From contig NZ_WVUG01000023.1 of NCBI RefSeq assembly GCF_017614965.1, positions 1-52,680 on the forward strand: a stretch of 52,680 nucleotides of DNA, read 5' to 3'. The translations under genes and the position numbers were made by a program. The notes beneath the pieces were generated by a model, which was not told where the DNA came from, searched no databases, and saw nothing but the letters and a program-made list of their open reading frames with translations. This document shows positions 36,590 through 44,046 of the stretch, one piece after another. Position 1 is the stretch's first letter, and every line of letters begins with the position of its first letter. Source of the stretch: Streptomyces griseorubiginosus. Lineage in GTDB: Bacteria > Actinomycetota > Actinomycetes > Streptomycetales > Streptomycetaceae.

Positions 36590-36815
36590 GGAGGGCTTCT
36601 CCTACTCGTGTCACCAGGCACGGCGGTGGTACGGGGCACGGCCGTGCGAGGGCGTGCGGACCCGCTCGGCGTGATGCCGACGTCGGGGAGCGCTGTGCAG
36701 ACAGGGATCAGTGGAAAGGAAGAACGGGGATCAGCGGAAACGAAGTACGCGGATCATGTGCAGGCGGATGCGGCGGCGACTGGTGCCGGACGGCGACCAG
36801 CGCTGAAGAGGCGCG
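36590..36815 (-). promoter_or_regulatory. Attenuator region between leader peptide 1 and the ABC importer genes
   Basis: 226 nt of untranslated mRNA follow the leader stop. It holds the tandem repeat at 36704-36748, a CCGACGTCGG palindrome at about 36678-36687, and a 12-nt GCACGGCCGTGC palindrome near 36637. These offer alternative pairings, but I could not assign a terminator/antiterminator pair with confidence. Confidence 0.4.
36704..36748 (-). repeat. Tandem direct repeat, two 22-nt copies in the attenuator region
   Basis: Copy 1 (36704-36725) and copy 2 (36727-36748) share GGGATCAG-Y-GGAAA-S-GAAG-W-AC, matching at 19 of 22 positions with a 23-base period (plus-strand reading). A partial third copy, GGATCA, follows. 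The purpose is unknown. Confidence 0.6.
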
Positions 36816-36932
36816 TCAGGCCTGACAGAGACAGCTGGTCGAGCGCTTGAGATCGATGTGGCGCCGACGCGAGAGCCGGGAGAACACGGTGGCGCCGGCG
36901 AAACGGGCGCTGAGGTCACCACCGTGCCGCAT
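36816..36932 (-). CDS. Cysteine-type leader peptide 1 (sulfur-operon attenuator)
   Basis: 38 aa, ending RRRHIDLKRSTSCLCQA. The HIDLxR core followed by Ser/Thr and a C-x-C near the stop is the signature of actinobacterial sulfur-operon leader peptides. The ribosome site is strong: GGAGG six bases before ATG 36932. It lies about 226 bases upstream of the ABC importer binding-protein gene. In the known mechanism, stalling at Cys codons (34 and 36 here) when cysteine-tRNA is scarce changes downstream folding or Rho access and opens the operon. The peptide itself probably has no other role. Confidence 0.85.
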   Translation of the reverse strand: MRHGGDLSARFAGATVFSRLSRRRHIDLKRSTSCLCQA

Positions 36933-37058
36933 GTCGGTCCTCCACCTGTCCGGCCCCGGTCACGGGGCCACGCGCTTGCGGGATCGTCGGTGGTCCCGCC
37001 GGGCTTTCACCTGGAGCACCCCACCGCGTGGGAGGGTTGCCGGTCAGCGAGCCAGGGC

Positions 37059-37116
37059 TTGACGCTGACACTCAATGCCAATCGTGATCGTACGGAGAGA
37101 TCTTGCCGTTGGTCAA
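37059..37116 (-). promoter_or_regulatory. Promoter of leader peptide 1, with downstream dyad
   Basis: On the minus strand, TTGACC (37111-37116) and TACGAT (37087-37092) are 18 bp apart; the start site would be near 37080, giving a 148-nt leader before the peptide ATG. A dyad TTGA-N9-TCAA (37059-37075) sits just downstream of that start and could be an operator. The -35 lies 22 bases past the stop of the preceding gene. Confidence 0.6.
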
Positions 37117-37137
37117 TGGCCGGGCGCCGGGCCCAGC

Positions 37138-37962
37138 TCAGGAACCGCCGCGCTCGCGGGGGATCTTCTGACCGGCCTCGATCGCCACCGGCAGTCGGTT
37201 CTCGCCCGGGGGCAGCGGGCACGTGGCCAGGTCCGTGTAGGCGCACGGCAGGTTCGTGGCGCGGTTGAAGTCCAGGACGACCCGGCCGTCGGCGGCGGGC
37301 GGCTCCAGCCACAGGGCCCGGTTGGCGGCGTAGGTGGTGACCCCGGAGGTGGCGTCGGTGAACAGCACCAGCAGCCGGCCCTCGCCGGCGCCGGGGAACG
37401 CGGTGAGGGACAGCTGACGTCCGTCCAGCTCGAAGTCGATCCTGCCCGGAGCGTCATAGACGTGCTCCAGGCCCTCGACGGCCGCCCCCACGGTGGTCGG
37501 CCGGGGCGTGTCGAAGGGGACGTAGCGGCCGGTCACGGCCCAACGCGGGTCAGGTGCGTAGGCAGGGGTTCCGGTGAAGGCCGTGCGCCGGGGCGCGTCC
37601 GGGTGCCGGGGGCGCACGATGTCGTGGCCGCCGCGCTTGGCGACCTCGATGACGGCGTCTTTCCACACCGCGTTGACGCCGCCGCGCTCGGGGAGCACGC
37701 CGAAGCGGTGTTCACCGCGCACCGTGGTTCCGTCGACGACCAGTTCATCGCCCTCGTCGAGAGTGACGACGACCCCGTCGGGGCCGGTGTGCCAGGCGCC
37801 GGGCGCGTCCGGGAAACGCTGTGGGTGGTCGTCGAGCCAGTGTTGGCCGGTGATCGCCAGAATGCCGTGCGGGGCGGAGAGTCGGGCCTCCTGGGCCCGG
37901 TACCACTCCAGCCAGGTCTCGGTGAAGGTGTGGAGGTCGGTCGCGGTGGCCTCGGTGGTCAA
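37138..37962 (-). CDS. DUF1684 family protein
   Basis: 274 aa. Typical segments are ALWLEPPAADGRVVLDFNRATNLPCAYTDLATCPLPPGENRLPVAI and GRYVPFDTPRPTTVGAAVEG, matching DUF1684 proteins. No signal peptide is seen, so cytoplasmic. The biochemical function is unknown. The start is TTG 37962, supported by GAAGGAG 6 bases upstream. It is last in the minus-strand group of three LLM genes, suggesting a role linked to organosulfur use. Confidence 0.88.
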   Translation of the reverse strand: MTTEATATDLHTFTETWLEWYRAQEARLSAPHGILAITGQHWLDDHPQRFPDAPGAWHTGPDGVVVTLDEGDELVVDGTTVRGEHRFGVLPERGGVNAVWKDAVIEVAKRGGHDIVRPRHPDAPRRTAFTGTPAYAPDPRWAVTGRYVPFDTPRPTTVGAAVEGLEHVYDAPGRIDFELDGRQLSLTAFPGAGEGRLLVLFTDATSGVTTYAANRALWLEPPAADGRVVLDFNRATNLPCAYTDLATCPLPPGENRLPVAIEAGQKIPRERGGS

Positions 37963-38005
37963 AGGATGCTCCTTCGTGCTGGGGCTGTCGGGTCTTCGGG
38001 GCGGT

Positions 38006-38929
38006 TCAGCGGGCGAGTTCGCCGAGGAGTCGCCAGGTGCGTCGGCGGTCGGCCTCTCCGGCGATCTCGGTGCCCGAGAACACGACCTCGGTGGCGCCCG
38101 CGTCGCGGTAACGGCGCACCTCGGCCTCGACGGTCCGCTCGTCGCCGATCACGGCCAGGTCGGCGGCTCGTCGGGCGCCGGAGAGTTCGATGACCCGGGC
38201 GTAGGACGGGATCCCCTCGTAGAAGGCGAGGTTCTCGGTGGCCTTGGCCCGTACTGCCTCCACGTCGTCGGTGACCACGCCCGGCACCAGGGCGACGATC
38301 CTCGGCGCGGGGCGGCCGGCGGCCTCGGCGGCGGTGGTCAGGGCGGGCACGATGTGGTCCGCCAGGGCGCGCGGTCCCGCCAGGTACGGCAGGATCCCGT
38401 CGGCCAGTTCACCGCTGACCCGCAGCGCCTGCGGTCCCATCGCGGCGACCAGCAGCGGGACACCTCTCTCAGCACCCGGTACCCGCGCCGGGAGCGGGGT
38501 GGTGGCGGTCAGCAGCTCCCCGTGGAAGTCGGCCGTGCCGGTCTCGGTCAACTGCCGCAGTGCGGTGAGGAATTCACGCAGCCGGGCGATGGGCCGCTCG
38601 AAGGGCAGGCCGAAGGCGGTCTCCGTCAGCCGTTTCGTGCCCAGGGCCAGACCGAGGTGGTAGCGGCCGTGGGTCGCGGCCTGGGCGGTCTGGGCCTGGC
38701 TGGAGACGAGCAGTGGGTGGCGGCCGAAGACTGGGATCGCGGAGGTGCCGACCTGCAGTCCCGGCACCTCGCGCCCGACGATCGCCGCGAGCTGGGGCGA
38801 GTCCGCGCCGAAGGTCTGCCCGAACCAGGCCGACGTGACGCCCAACTCCGCTGCCTCATGGGCCAGTCGTACGGCGGCGTCGACCTGGTTCGGCGCGTCG
38901 GACGCGGTGAGCACTACTCCAACCGTCAT
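38006..38929 (-). CDS. F420-dependent LLM oxidoreductase (TIGR03564-like)
   Basis: 307 aa TIM-barrel protein. Opening: VGVVLTASDAPNQVDAAVRLAHEAAELGVTSAWFGQTFG, then VGTSAIPVFGRHPLLVSSQAQTAQAATHGRYHLGLALG, as in the LLM branch using coenzyme F420. Later segments include LLVAAMGPQALRVSGELADGILPYLAG. ATG 38929 has no clear ribosome site and is 92 bases from the upstream gene, so it may have its own promoter. F420 dependence is inferred from family resemblance only. Confidence 0.88.
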   Translation of the reverse strand: MTVGVVLTASDAPNQVDAAVRLAHEAAELGVTSAWFGQTFGADSPQLAAIVGREVPGLQVGTSAIPVFGRHPLLVSSQAQTAQAATHGRYHLGLALGTKRLTETAFGLPFERPIARLREFLTALRQLTETGTADFHGELLTATTPLPARVPGAERGVPLLVAAMGPQALRVSGELADGILPYLAGPRALADHIVPALTTAAEAAGRPAPRIVALVPGVVTDDVEAVRAKATENLAFYEGIPSYARVIELSGARRAADLAVIGDERTVEAEVRRYRDAGATEVVFSGTEIAGEADRRRTWRLLGELAR

Positions 38930-39021
38930 GTCGGTTCAGAACGGGCGTCGGCCGGAGTGGCATTCCGGTTCCTGTGTGACAGCTTCTTGTCAGTCATGTG
39001 TCCGAGATCCGGCGCGGGGGC

Positions 39022-40422
39022 TCAGCCCGCCTGCCGCCGGTCCGGGGCGGACCGGCGGGTGAGCGGTTCACGCAGGCCGAGGTTCTCGCGCAGGGTGGTC
39101 CCGCTGTACTCGGTGCGGTAGATCCCGCGTTCCTGCAGTTCCGGGACGAGCAGGTCGACGATGTCGTCGAGGCCGTCGGGAATCAGGTACGGCGTGACGT
39201 TGAAGCCGTCGACCGCGCCGTGCCGTACGAAGTGGGCGAACTTGTCGGCGAGACCGGACGGCGTGCCGACGTGCCCGCGCTGTGGTCCCAGCGCGATGAC
39301 CGTCTCGCGCAGCGACCAGCCGTGCGCCTCCGCCTTCGCCCGCCACTCGGCGACGACCGCACGGGGGTCGGCGATCCGGCGGGCGCCGAAGGAGCCGTCG
39401 TTCTCGGTGACGACCGGGTCCTCCTTCGGCAGCGGCCCGTCGGCGTCACGGTCGGAGAGGTCGATGCCCCACAGCAGCCCGGCGATCCCCAACGCGGTGG
39501 CCGGGGTGACCTGTTGGAGCCGGATCCACTGCTTCTTCTCCTGGGCCTCCTCCTCCGTCGCGCCGATGATGATCTCGGTGCCGGGCAGGATCCGCAGATC
39601 GTCGTCGGGACGCCCGACCGCGCGCAGCCGGCGTCGGAGGTCGTCGGCGAAGGTCAGGGCGTCGTCGAAGTCGTTGCCGTGCGCGGAGAAGACGACGTCG
39701 GCGTTGCGGGCGGCGAAGTCGCGTCCCTCGCCGGAGTCACCGGCCTGGAAGATCACCGGGTGACCCTGGGCGCTGCGGGGCAGGGTGGGGGCGAGGTCGA
39801 CGTCGAACTGCGGACCCCTGTGGCGCACTTGACGCACGGCGCCGGGAGCCGACCAGGCGCGGGCGGTCGCGGAGTCGGCGACGGCACCGTCCTCCCAGCC
39901 GTCCCAGAGGGCACGGGCCACGGTGAGGAACTCCTCGGCGCGCCGGTAGCGGTCGGCGTGGTCGAGGTAGCCGCCGCGGCGGAAGTTCGCGCCGGTCCAG
40001 GCGTTGTCCGTGGTGACCACGTTCCAGCCGGCGCGGCCCTCGGAGAGGAGGTCGAGGCCGGAGAGGCGGCGGGCCAGGTCGGCGGGCTCGTTGAAGGTGG
40101 AGTTGGAGGTGGAGACCAGGCCGATCCGGCGGGTGACCGCGGCCAGCGCCGCCAGTTGGGTGATGGCGTCCGGACGCCCGGCCACGTCCAGATCGTGGAT
40201 CCGGCCGTCGACCTCGCGCAGCCGCAGGCCCTCGCCGAGGAAGAAGGCGTCGAACAGGCCGCGTTCGGCGGTCTGGGCGACCTTGCGGAAGGACGCGGGG
40301 TCGATCTGGGAGCCGCTGCCGGGGGCGGACCAGATGGTCCAGTGGTTGACGCCCTGGAAGAAGACGCCGAAGTGCAGCTGGGCGTGTGGCCGGGGGACGT
40401 CGAGGGGGTCGGTGCGGGTCAT
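39022..40422 (-). CDS. NtaA/DszA-type FMN-dependent monooxygenase
   Basis: 466 aa. Conserved features of the NtaA/SnaA/DszA group: LHFGVFFQGVNHWTIWSAPGSG, AERGLFDAFFLGEGL, RLSGLDLLSEGRAGWNVVTTDNAWTGANFRRGGYLDHADRY and HPVIFQAGDSGEGRDFAARNADVVFSA. Such enzymes use FMNH2 and O2 to attack C-S or C-N bonds (dibenzothiophene sulfone, nitrilotriacetate, methyl sulfides). Its ATG overlaps the stop of the preceding LLM gene (ATGA). A flavin reductase must be supplied from elsewhere, since none is visible here. Confidence 0.93.
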   Translation of the reverse strand: MTRTDPLDVPRPHAQLHFGVFFQGVNHWTIWSAPGSGSQIDPASFRKVAQTAERGLFDAFFLGEGLRLREVDGRIHDLDVAGRPDAITQLAALAAVTRRIGLVSTSNSTFNEPADLARRLSGLDLLSEGRAGWNVVTTDNAWTGANFRRGGYLDHADRYRRAEEFLTVARALWDGWEDGAVADSATARAWSAPGAVRQVRHRGPQFDVDLAPTLPRSAQGHPVIFQAGDSGEGRDFAARNADVVFSAHGNDFDDALTFADDLRRRLRAVGRPDDDLRILPGTEIIIGATEEEAQEKKQWIRLQQVTPATALGIAGLLWGIDLSDRDADGPLPKEDPVVTENDGSFGARRIADPRAVVAEWRAKAEAHGWSLRETVIALGPQRGHVGTPSGLADKFAHFVRHGAVDGFNVTPYLIPDGLDDIVDLLVPELQERGIYRTEYSGTTLRENLGLREPLTRRSAPDRRQAG

Positions 40423-41525
40423 CGTGCGTCCTCCTGGGCGGCGGTGGCCGCGACGGCGTAGCGGTTGGCAGGGCGCTCCAGACCCAGGGTCGAGCGCAGG
40501 GACGTACCGGGCAGCGGACGGGCGACGAGACGTCGCTCGGACAGGGCCGGCAGGACGAGTCGGGAGAGCACGGACAGGTCCTCGTCCAGCACGAGCGGGT
40601 GCAGCCGTACCCCGTCCAGATGACGGCTCAACTCGCCGAGCAGGGCGACGAGTTGGTCGGCGGAACCGATGTGCCGCAGTCGCCCGCGGTCGCTCCATGC
40701 CGCGTGCCGTTCGAGGTCCGCGACGCGCTCGGCGGCCGTGGCGCCCGGGGTGTCCAGTGCCACCTCGACCTCGGCGAAGACCCGGGGCGTACCGGCGGCG
40801 GCAGCCGCCCTGGCGACCGACGCGAGATCGCGTCCTTCGACGAGCCCGACGTCGAGCTGTGCGGCGGGAACCCGGTCCGGCCGGCCCAGGACGACGAGCT
40901 GCCCCTGGGGCGGGCGGGGCACGATCGCGGGGCCCTTGACGGCATACGTCTCGCCGGTGAAGTCGATGTAGTGCAGCCGGTCGCGGTCGAGGTAGCGGCT
41001 GGTGGCCACGGACCGGATGACCGCGTCGTCCTCCCACGAGTCCCACAGAGCGCGGGCCACCTCGATACCGTCACGGGACTCCCGGGCCCGCGCCTCGGCG
41101 TCGGCGACCGGCGGGCGCCCCCAGGCACGGGCCGCCTCGGGACGTTCCTCCTCCGCCACCACCCACCCGGCGCGACCTGCGGAGATGTGGTCCAGGGAGG
41201 CCAACTGACTGGAGACGTGGAAGGGTTCGGCGTACGTGACCGACACGACGGGCGCGACCCCTACGGTGCTCGTGGACGCCGCGACGAAAGCCGCCCGCTC
41301 CACCGCGCCGATACGGCCGACCGGATCCGGTGCCGCACCGGGGGGCAGCACGCCGTCGTCCAGGGTGACCAGGGTGAACCCGGCGTTCTCGGCGACGGCG
41401 GCGACACCGGCCACGCGGCGCGGGGTGAGCAGCTGATCGGGGGAGTGGGTGGCGCGGCGCCAGGCCGCGGGGTGGGCGCCGTCGCCGTCGATCTCGACGG
41501 CGAGGTGCAGGGCAGGGCCGGACAT
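40419..41525 (-). CDS. LLM-class flavin-dependent monooxygenase, divergent
   Basis: 368 aa related to the next gene but shorter and more divergent: LHLAVEIDGDGAHPAAWRR, AENAGFTLVTLDDGVLPPGAAPDPVGRIGAVERAAFVAAST, HVSSQLASLDHISAGRAGWVVAEEERPEAARAWGR. ATG 41525 is preceded by GGAAGGAAG. It is the first structural gene after leader peptide 2, with only 79 bases between leader stop and start. The next gene follows through an ATGA overlap, so the two monooxygenases may act together. Confidence 0.88.
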   Translation of the reverse strand: MSGPALHLAVEIDGDGAHPAAWRRATHSPDQLLTPRRVAGVAAVAENAGFTLVTLDDGVLPPGAAPDPVGRIGAVERAAFVAASTSTVGVAPVVSVTYAEPFHVSSQLASLDHISAGRAGWVVAEEERPEAARAWGRPPVADAEARARESRDGIEVARALWDSWEDDAVIRSVATSRYLDRDRLHYIDFTGETYAVKGPAIVPRPPQGQLVVLGRPDRVPAAQLDVGLVEGRDLASVARAAAAAGTPRVFAEVEVALDTPGATAAERVADLERHAAWSDRGRLRHIGSADQLVALLGELSRHLDGVRLHPLVLDEDLSVLSRLVLPALSERRLVARPLPGTSLRSTLGLERPANRYAVAATAAQEDAR

Positions 41526-41604
41526 GGGCTTCCTTCCGGGAAACGCGAGAATGCGCGGCCGACGGGCCACGACGAGACAGCCGGCGGCAAGGGCCGGCAG
41601 GGGA

Positions 41605-41721
41605 TCAGGCGGATACGGAAGGACAGACCGCGGAGGAGGTACGGCAGTAGTCGACATGCCGCCGGGTGATCAGCCGCGCACCGGTGCACGCACGGCGCGA
41701 GGGCGCGCTCAGTACGTGCAT
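41605..41721 (-). CDS. Cysteine-type leader peptide 2 (sulfur-operon attenuator)
   Basis: 38 aa, ending RRHVDYCRTSSAVCPSVSA, again with the RRHxDxxRxxSAxC core. Cys codons fall at 12, 26 and 33. ATG 41721 has GGAGG five bases upstream and a promoter about 27 bases further up. The stop lies 79 bases before the LLM gene; that spacer can form GCCGGC/GCCGGC pairing (41580-41585 with 41593-41598). It is divergent from leader 3, 162 bases away. Confidence 0.82.
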   Translation of the reverse strand: MHVLSAPSRRACTGARLITRRHVDYCRTSSAVCPSVSA

Positions 41722-41754
41722 GGAAGCCTCCACCCATCAGGAACTCTCGGCCTC

Positions 41755-41785
41755 AACGTACGTCGTCCGTCCCCGCGGATGTCAA
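41755..41785 (-). promoter_or_regulatory. Promoter of leader peptide 2
   Basis: Minus-strand TTGACA (41780-41785, a perfect -35) and TACGTT (41755-41760) are separated by 19 bp. The transcript would start near 41748, about 27 nt before the leader ATG. The long spacer suggests activator dependence. Confidence 0.55.
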
Positions 41786-41845
41786 GGTCGGAAAGAGGCC
41801 GAGAAGGTCCCCGTGTCCGCAATGCAAGACCTGTCCGGGAAGTTA

Positions 41846-41874
41846 TTGACCAACCTGGTGGCTTCTGCTGAACT
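41846..41874 (+). promoter_or_regulatory. Promoter of leader peptide 3
   Basis: TTGACC (41846-41851) and TGAACT (41869-41874) are 17 bp apart, and ATG 41883 is the ninth base past the -10, so the mRNA is nearly or fully leaderless. The -35 context ATTGACCAAC is identical over 10 bases to that of leader 1's promoter. Confidence 0.5.
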
Positions 41875-41882
41875 CCCGTCTC

Positions 41883-41960
41883 ATGAACCCGCGCGTGGAC
41901 CTCACTCGGCGGCGCCACATCGACCTGGCGCACGTCTCCAGCGCGTTTTGTTGTCGCTGA
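41883..41960 (+). CDS. Cysteine-type leader peptide 3 (upstream of TauD-SsuCBA operon)
   Basis: 25 aa, ending RRRHIDLAHVSSAFCCR. It has the HIDL core and two adjacent Cys codons (23 and 24) just before the stop, the strongest cysteine sensor of the three. No ribosome site precedes ATG 41883; the promoter geometry suggests a leaderless or near-leaderless transcript. It precedes the sulfonate operon by 296 bases. Confidence 0.82.
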   Translation: MNPRVDLTRRRHIDLAHVSSAFCCR

Positions 41961-42256
41961 CCCGGCACGTGGTCCCCGGCGACAGCCTCGCGCGCATTCG
42001 GTGCGCGTCGGTGTGAAGCGGCGTTGAGCCGCCCGCATCGTGATGTCTCTCCCCGCAGGACCGTCGAACTCACCTTCTGAGGGCTCCCCGTCTCCCCTCC
42101 TCCTCGCATGAGTCGGGAGCCTGTTCGCGTACGCCGACGCGGTCGCTGAGAACGCGCCTGTGGCGGCCCTGCGACCACGCCTTTTCCTCTTTCACCCCGT
42201 CATGTCATCCCCTGCGCCCCTTCGCGTGTGCCCGTCTGTCCGGGAGGGACCCCCTC
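41961..42256 (+). promoter_or_regulatory. Attenuator region between leader peptide 3 and the TauD-like gene
   Basis: 296 nt without a gene. Visible structures: GCGGC-gttga-GCCGC (42018-42032) and GGCTCCC/GGGAGCC arms (42082-42088, 42115-42121). C-rich, G-poor tracts in between (for example TCTCCCCTCCTCC near 42091) could load Rho on untranslated mRNA, which would fit a Rho-type attenuator. That is inference. Confidence 0.4.
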
Positions 42257-43153
42257 ATGCCTCCGTCCATCCGTAAGCTCACCAGCCGCATCGGCGCCGT
42301 CGTCGAGGGCGTCGACCTCACGGCGCCCCCCGACCTCGCGACGGTCACGACGCTGCGAGACGCCCTCAACGAGCACAAGGCGATCGTGTTCGACGACGTG
42401 CGACTCGACAACGCCGGCCAGGAGCGTGTGGCCCGCTGGTTCGGCGAGCTGACGACCGCCCACCCCAATGTGCCGGCCGCCGACGGCACGACGAACGTGC
42501 TCGCCGTCGACAGCGAGACGTCCAAGGCCAACGAATGGCACACGGACGTCACCTTCGTGGTCAACCCGCCCCAGGTGACCACGCTCCGGTCCATCAAGAT
42601 CCCGCCCTACGGCGGCGAGACGCTCATCGCCAACGCCGCCGCGGCCTACCGCGACCTGCCCGAACCCTTGCGCGCCCTCGCCGACACCCTGCGCGTCGTG
42701 CACACCAACCAGTACGACTACGCACGCCCCGAGCCCACCACCGCCCAACGGCAGGAGTACGACCGCGCCTTCGTCTCGACGCCCTACGAGGCCGAGCACC
42801 CCGTCGTGCGGGTGCATCCGCTGACCGGCGAACGCGGGCTGTTCATCGGCGGGTTCGCCAAGCGGATCGTCGGCCTGTCGGGCAGTGACTCCGCTGATCT
42901 GCTGCGCATCCTGCAGTCGTACGTCACCCGCCCGGAGAACATCCTGCGCTGGACCTGGTCCCCGAACCAGCTGCTGATCTTCGACAACCGGATCACCCAG
43001 CACTACGGCGTCGACAACTACGACGACCACCCGCGCCGCCTCAACCGGGTGACCGTCGCCGGGGAAGTGCCCGCCGGAGTCGACGGCCGCCGCAGCGAGC
43101 AACTCCTCGGCGACGCCTCGCACTACAGCGGCGTCCTGGCGGTGGCGGCATGA
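42257..43153 (+). CDS. TauD/TfdA-like Fe(II)/2-oxoglutarate dioxygenase
   Basis: 298 aa. The iron facial triad is complete: His95 and Asp97 (EWHTDVTF) and His249 (TQHYGVDNY); the 2-oxoglutarate-binding Arg is in PRRLNRVTV. Family reaction: hydroxylation next to a sulfonate (taurine, alkylsulfonates) or a sulfate ester, releasing sulfite or sulfate. ATG 42257 follows GGGAGGG. It heads the operon with SsuC, SsuB and SsuA homologues and overlaps ssuC (ATGA). The substrate is not fixed by sequence. Confidence 0.93.
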   Translation: MPPSIRKLTSRIGAVVEGVDLTAPPDLATVTTLRDALNEHKAIVFDDVRLDNAGQERVARWFGELTTAHPNVPAADGTTNVLAVDSETSKANEWHTDVTFVVNPPQVTTLRSIKIPPYGGETLIANAAAAYRDLPEPLRALADTLRVVHTNQYDYARPEPTTAQRQEYDRAFVSTPYEAEHPVVRVHPLTGERGLFIGGFAKRIVGLSGSDSADLLRILQSYVTRPENILRWTWSPNQLLIFDNRITQHYGVDNYDDHPRRLNRVTVAGEVPAGVDGRRSEQLLGDASHYSGVLAVAA

Positions 43154-44046
43154 CCGAGATCCGCATCCCGGCACCGGCGGTCGTGAAGGGCCCGGACGCG
43201 GAGACGACGACCAACGCGCCGGAACGCGAGGTGTTCCTGCCGGTCGACGCCCGCCGACGGACACCGCTGCGCACACTCCGCGAGCGCCTGCGCTGGCCGC
43301 TGGGCATCTACACGACTCCGGTCGCGATCCTCGTCGTCTGGGAGATACTCGCCCGGGCAGGCGTGGTGTCCAAGACCTACGCCCCGGCACCCACCTCGAT
43401 CGTGAAGTCGGCCGTCGACCTGTGGCAACAGGGCGTCCTCGGGCCCGACCTGGCCATATCGCTGCAGCGGGCCGGCATCGGCCTGGCGATCGGACTGACG
43501 GTGGGCGTCGTCACCGGCGTCCTCGGCGGGCTGCTGCGCAGCGGCGAGTACCTCTTCAACGGGCTCGTACAGGTACTCAACACGATCCCCCTCCTCGCCG
43601 TGCTGCCGCTGATGATCGTGTGGTTCGGCATCGACGAACTCACCAAGGTCCTGCTGATCTCCTTCGGCGCCGGCGTCCCGATGTACCTCAACCTGTTCGC
43701 CGCGATACGGGGCGTCGACCAGAGGCTGATCGAGATGGCGCGCACGACGGGCGCCGGCACCTGGCGCCTGGTCACGCGCGTACTGGTGCCCGGAGCCCTG
43801 CCCGGGTTCCTGGTCGGCCTCCGGTTCTCCCTCGCATACAGCGTCCTGGGACTGGTCGCCGCCGAAACGGTCAACGCCGACAAGGGACTTGGCTTCCTCA
43901 TCACCCAAGGGCAGACGTATCTCCAGACCAACCAGGTCTTCGTGGGGCTGGTGATCTACTCGCTCCTCGGTCTGCTCGCCGACCAGTTCGTCCGGGCTCT
44001 CGAGCGGGTGCTGCTGCGGTGGCGACCCAGTTATGAGGCGTCATGA
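43150..44046 (+). CDS. ssuC: Sulfonate ABC importer permease
   Basis: 298 aa with six predicted transmembrane segments. Typical SsuC/TauC features: YAPAPTSIVKSAVDLW, ISLQRAGIGLAIGLTVGVVTGVLGG, PLLAVLPLMIVWFGIDELTKVLLISFGAGVPMYLNLFAAI and the EAA loop EMARTTGAGTWRLVTRVLVPGALPG. A 40-residue charged N-terminal extension precedes the first helix. It overlaps both neighbouring genes by 4 bases, so channel and ATPase are made together. Confidence 0.92.
   Translation: MTEIRIPAPAVVKGPDAETTTNAPEREVFLPVDARRRTPLRTLRERLRWPLGIYTTPVAILVVWEILARAGVVSKTYAPAPTSIVKSAVDLWQQGVLGPDLAISLQRAGIGLAIGLTVGVVTGVLGGLLRSGEYLFNGLVQVLNTIPLLAVLPLMIVWFGIDELTKVLLISFGAGVPMYLNLFAAIRGVDQRLIEMARTTGAGTWRLVTRVLVPGALPGFLVGLRFSLAYSVLGLVAAETVNADKGLGFLITQGQTYLQTNQVFVGLVIYSLLGLLADQFVRALERVLLRWRPSYEAS

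Noticed and set aside
34011..36614. Minus-strand frame that appears to fuse the DppC-type permease to 870 extra residues
   Set aside because: The upstream part is out of frame with the true DppB and binding-protein genes. The permease begins at ATG 34010 with an ATGA overlap.
36704..36748. Tandem repeats considered as a CRISPR array
   Set aside because: Only two imperfect adjacent copies with a one-base gap, no spacers and no cas genes.
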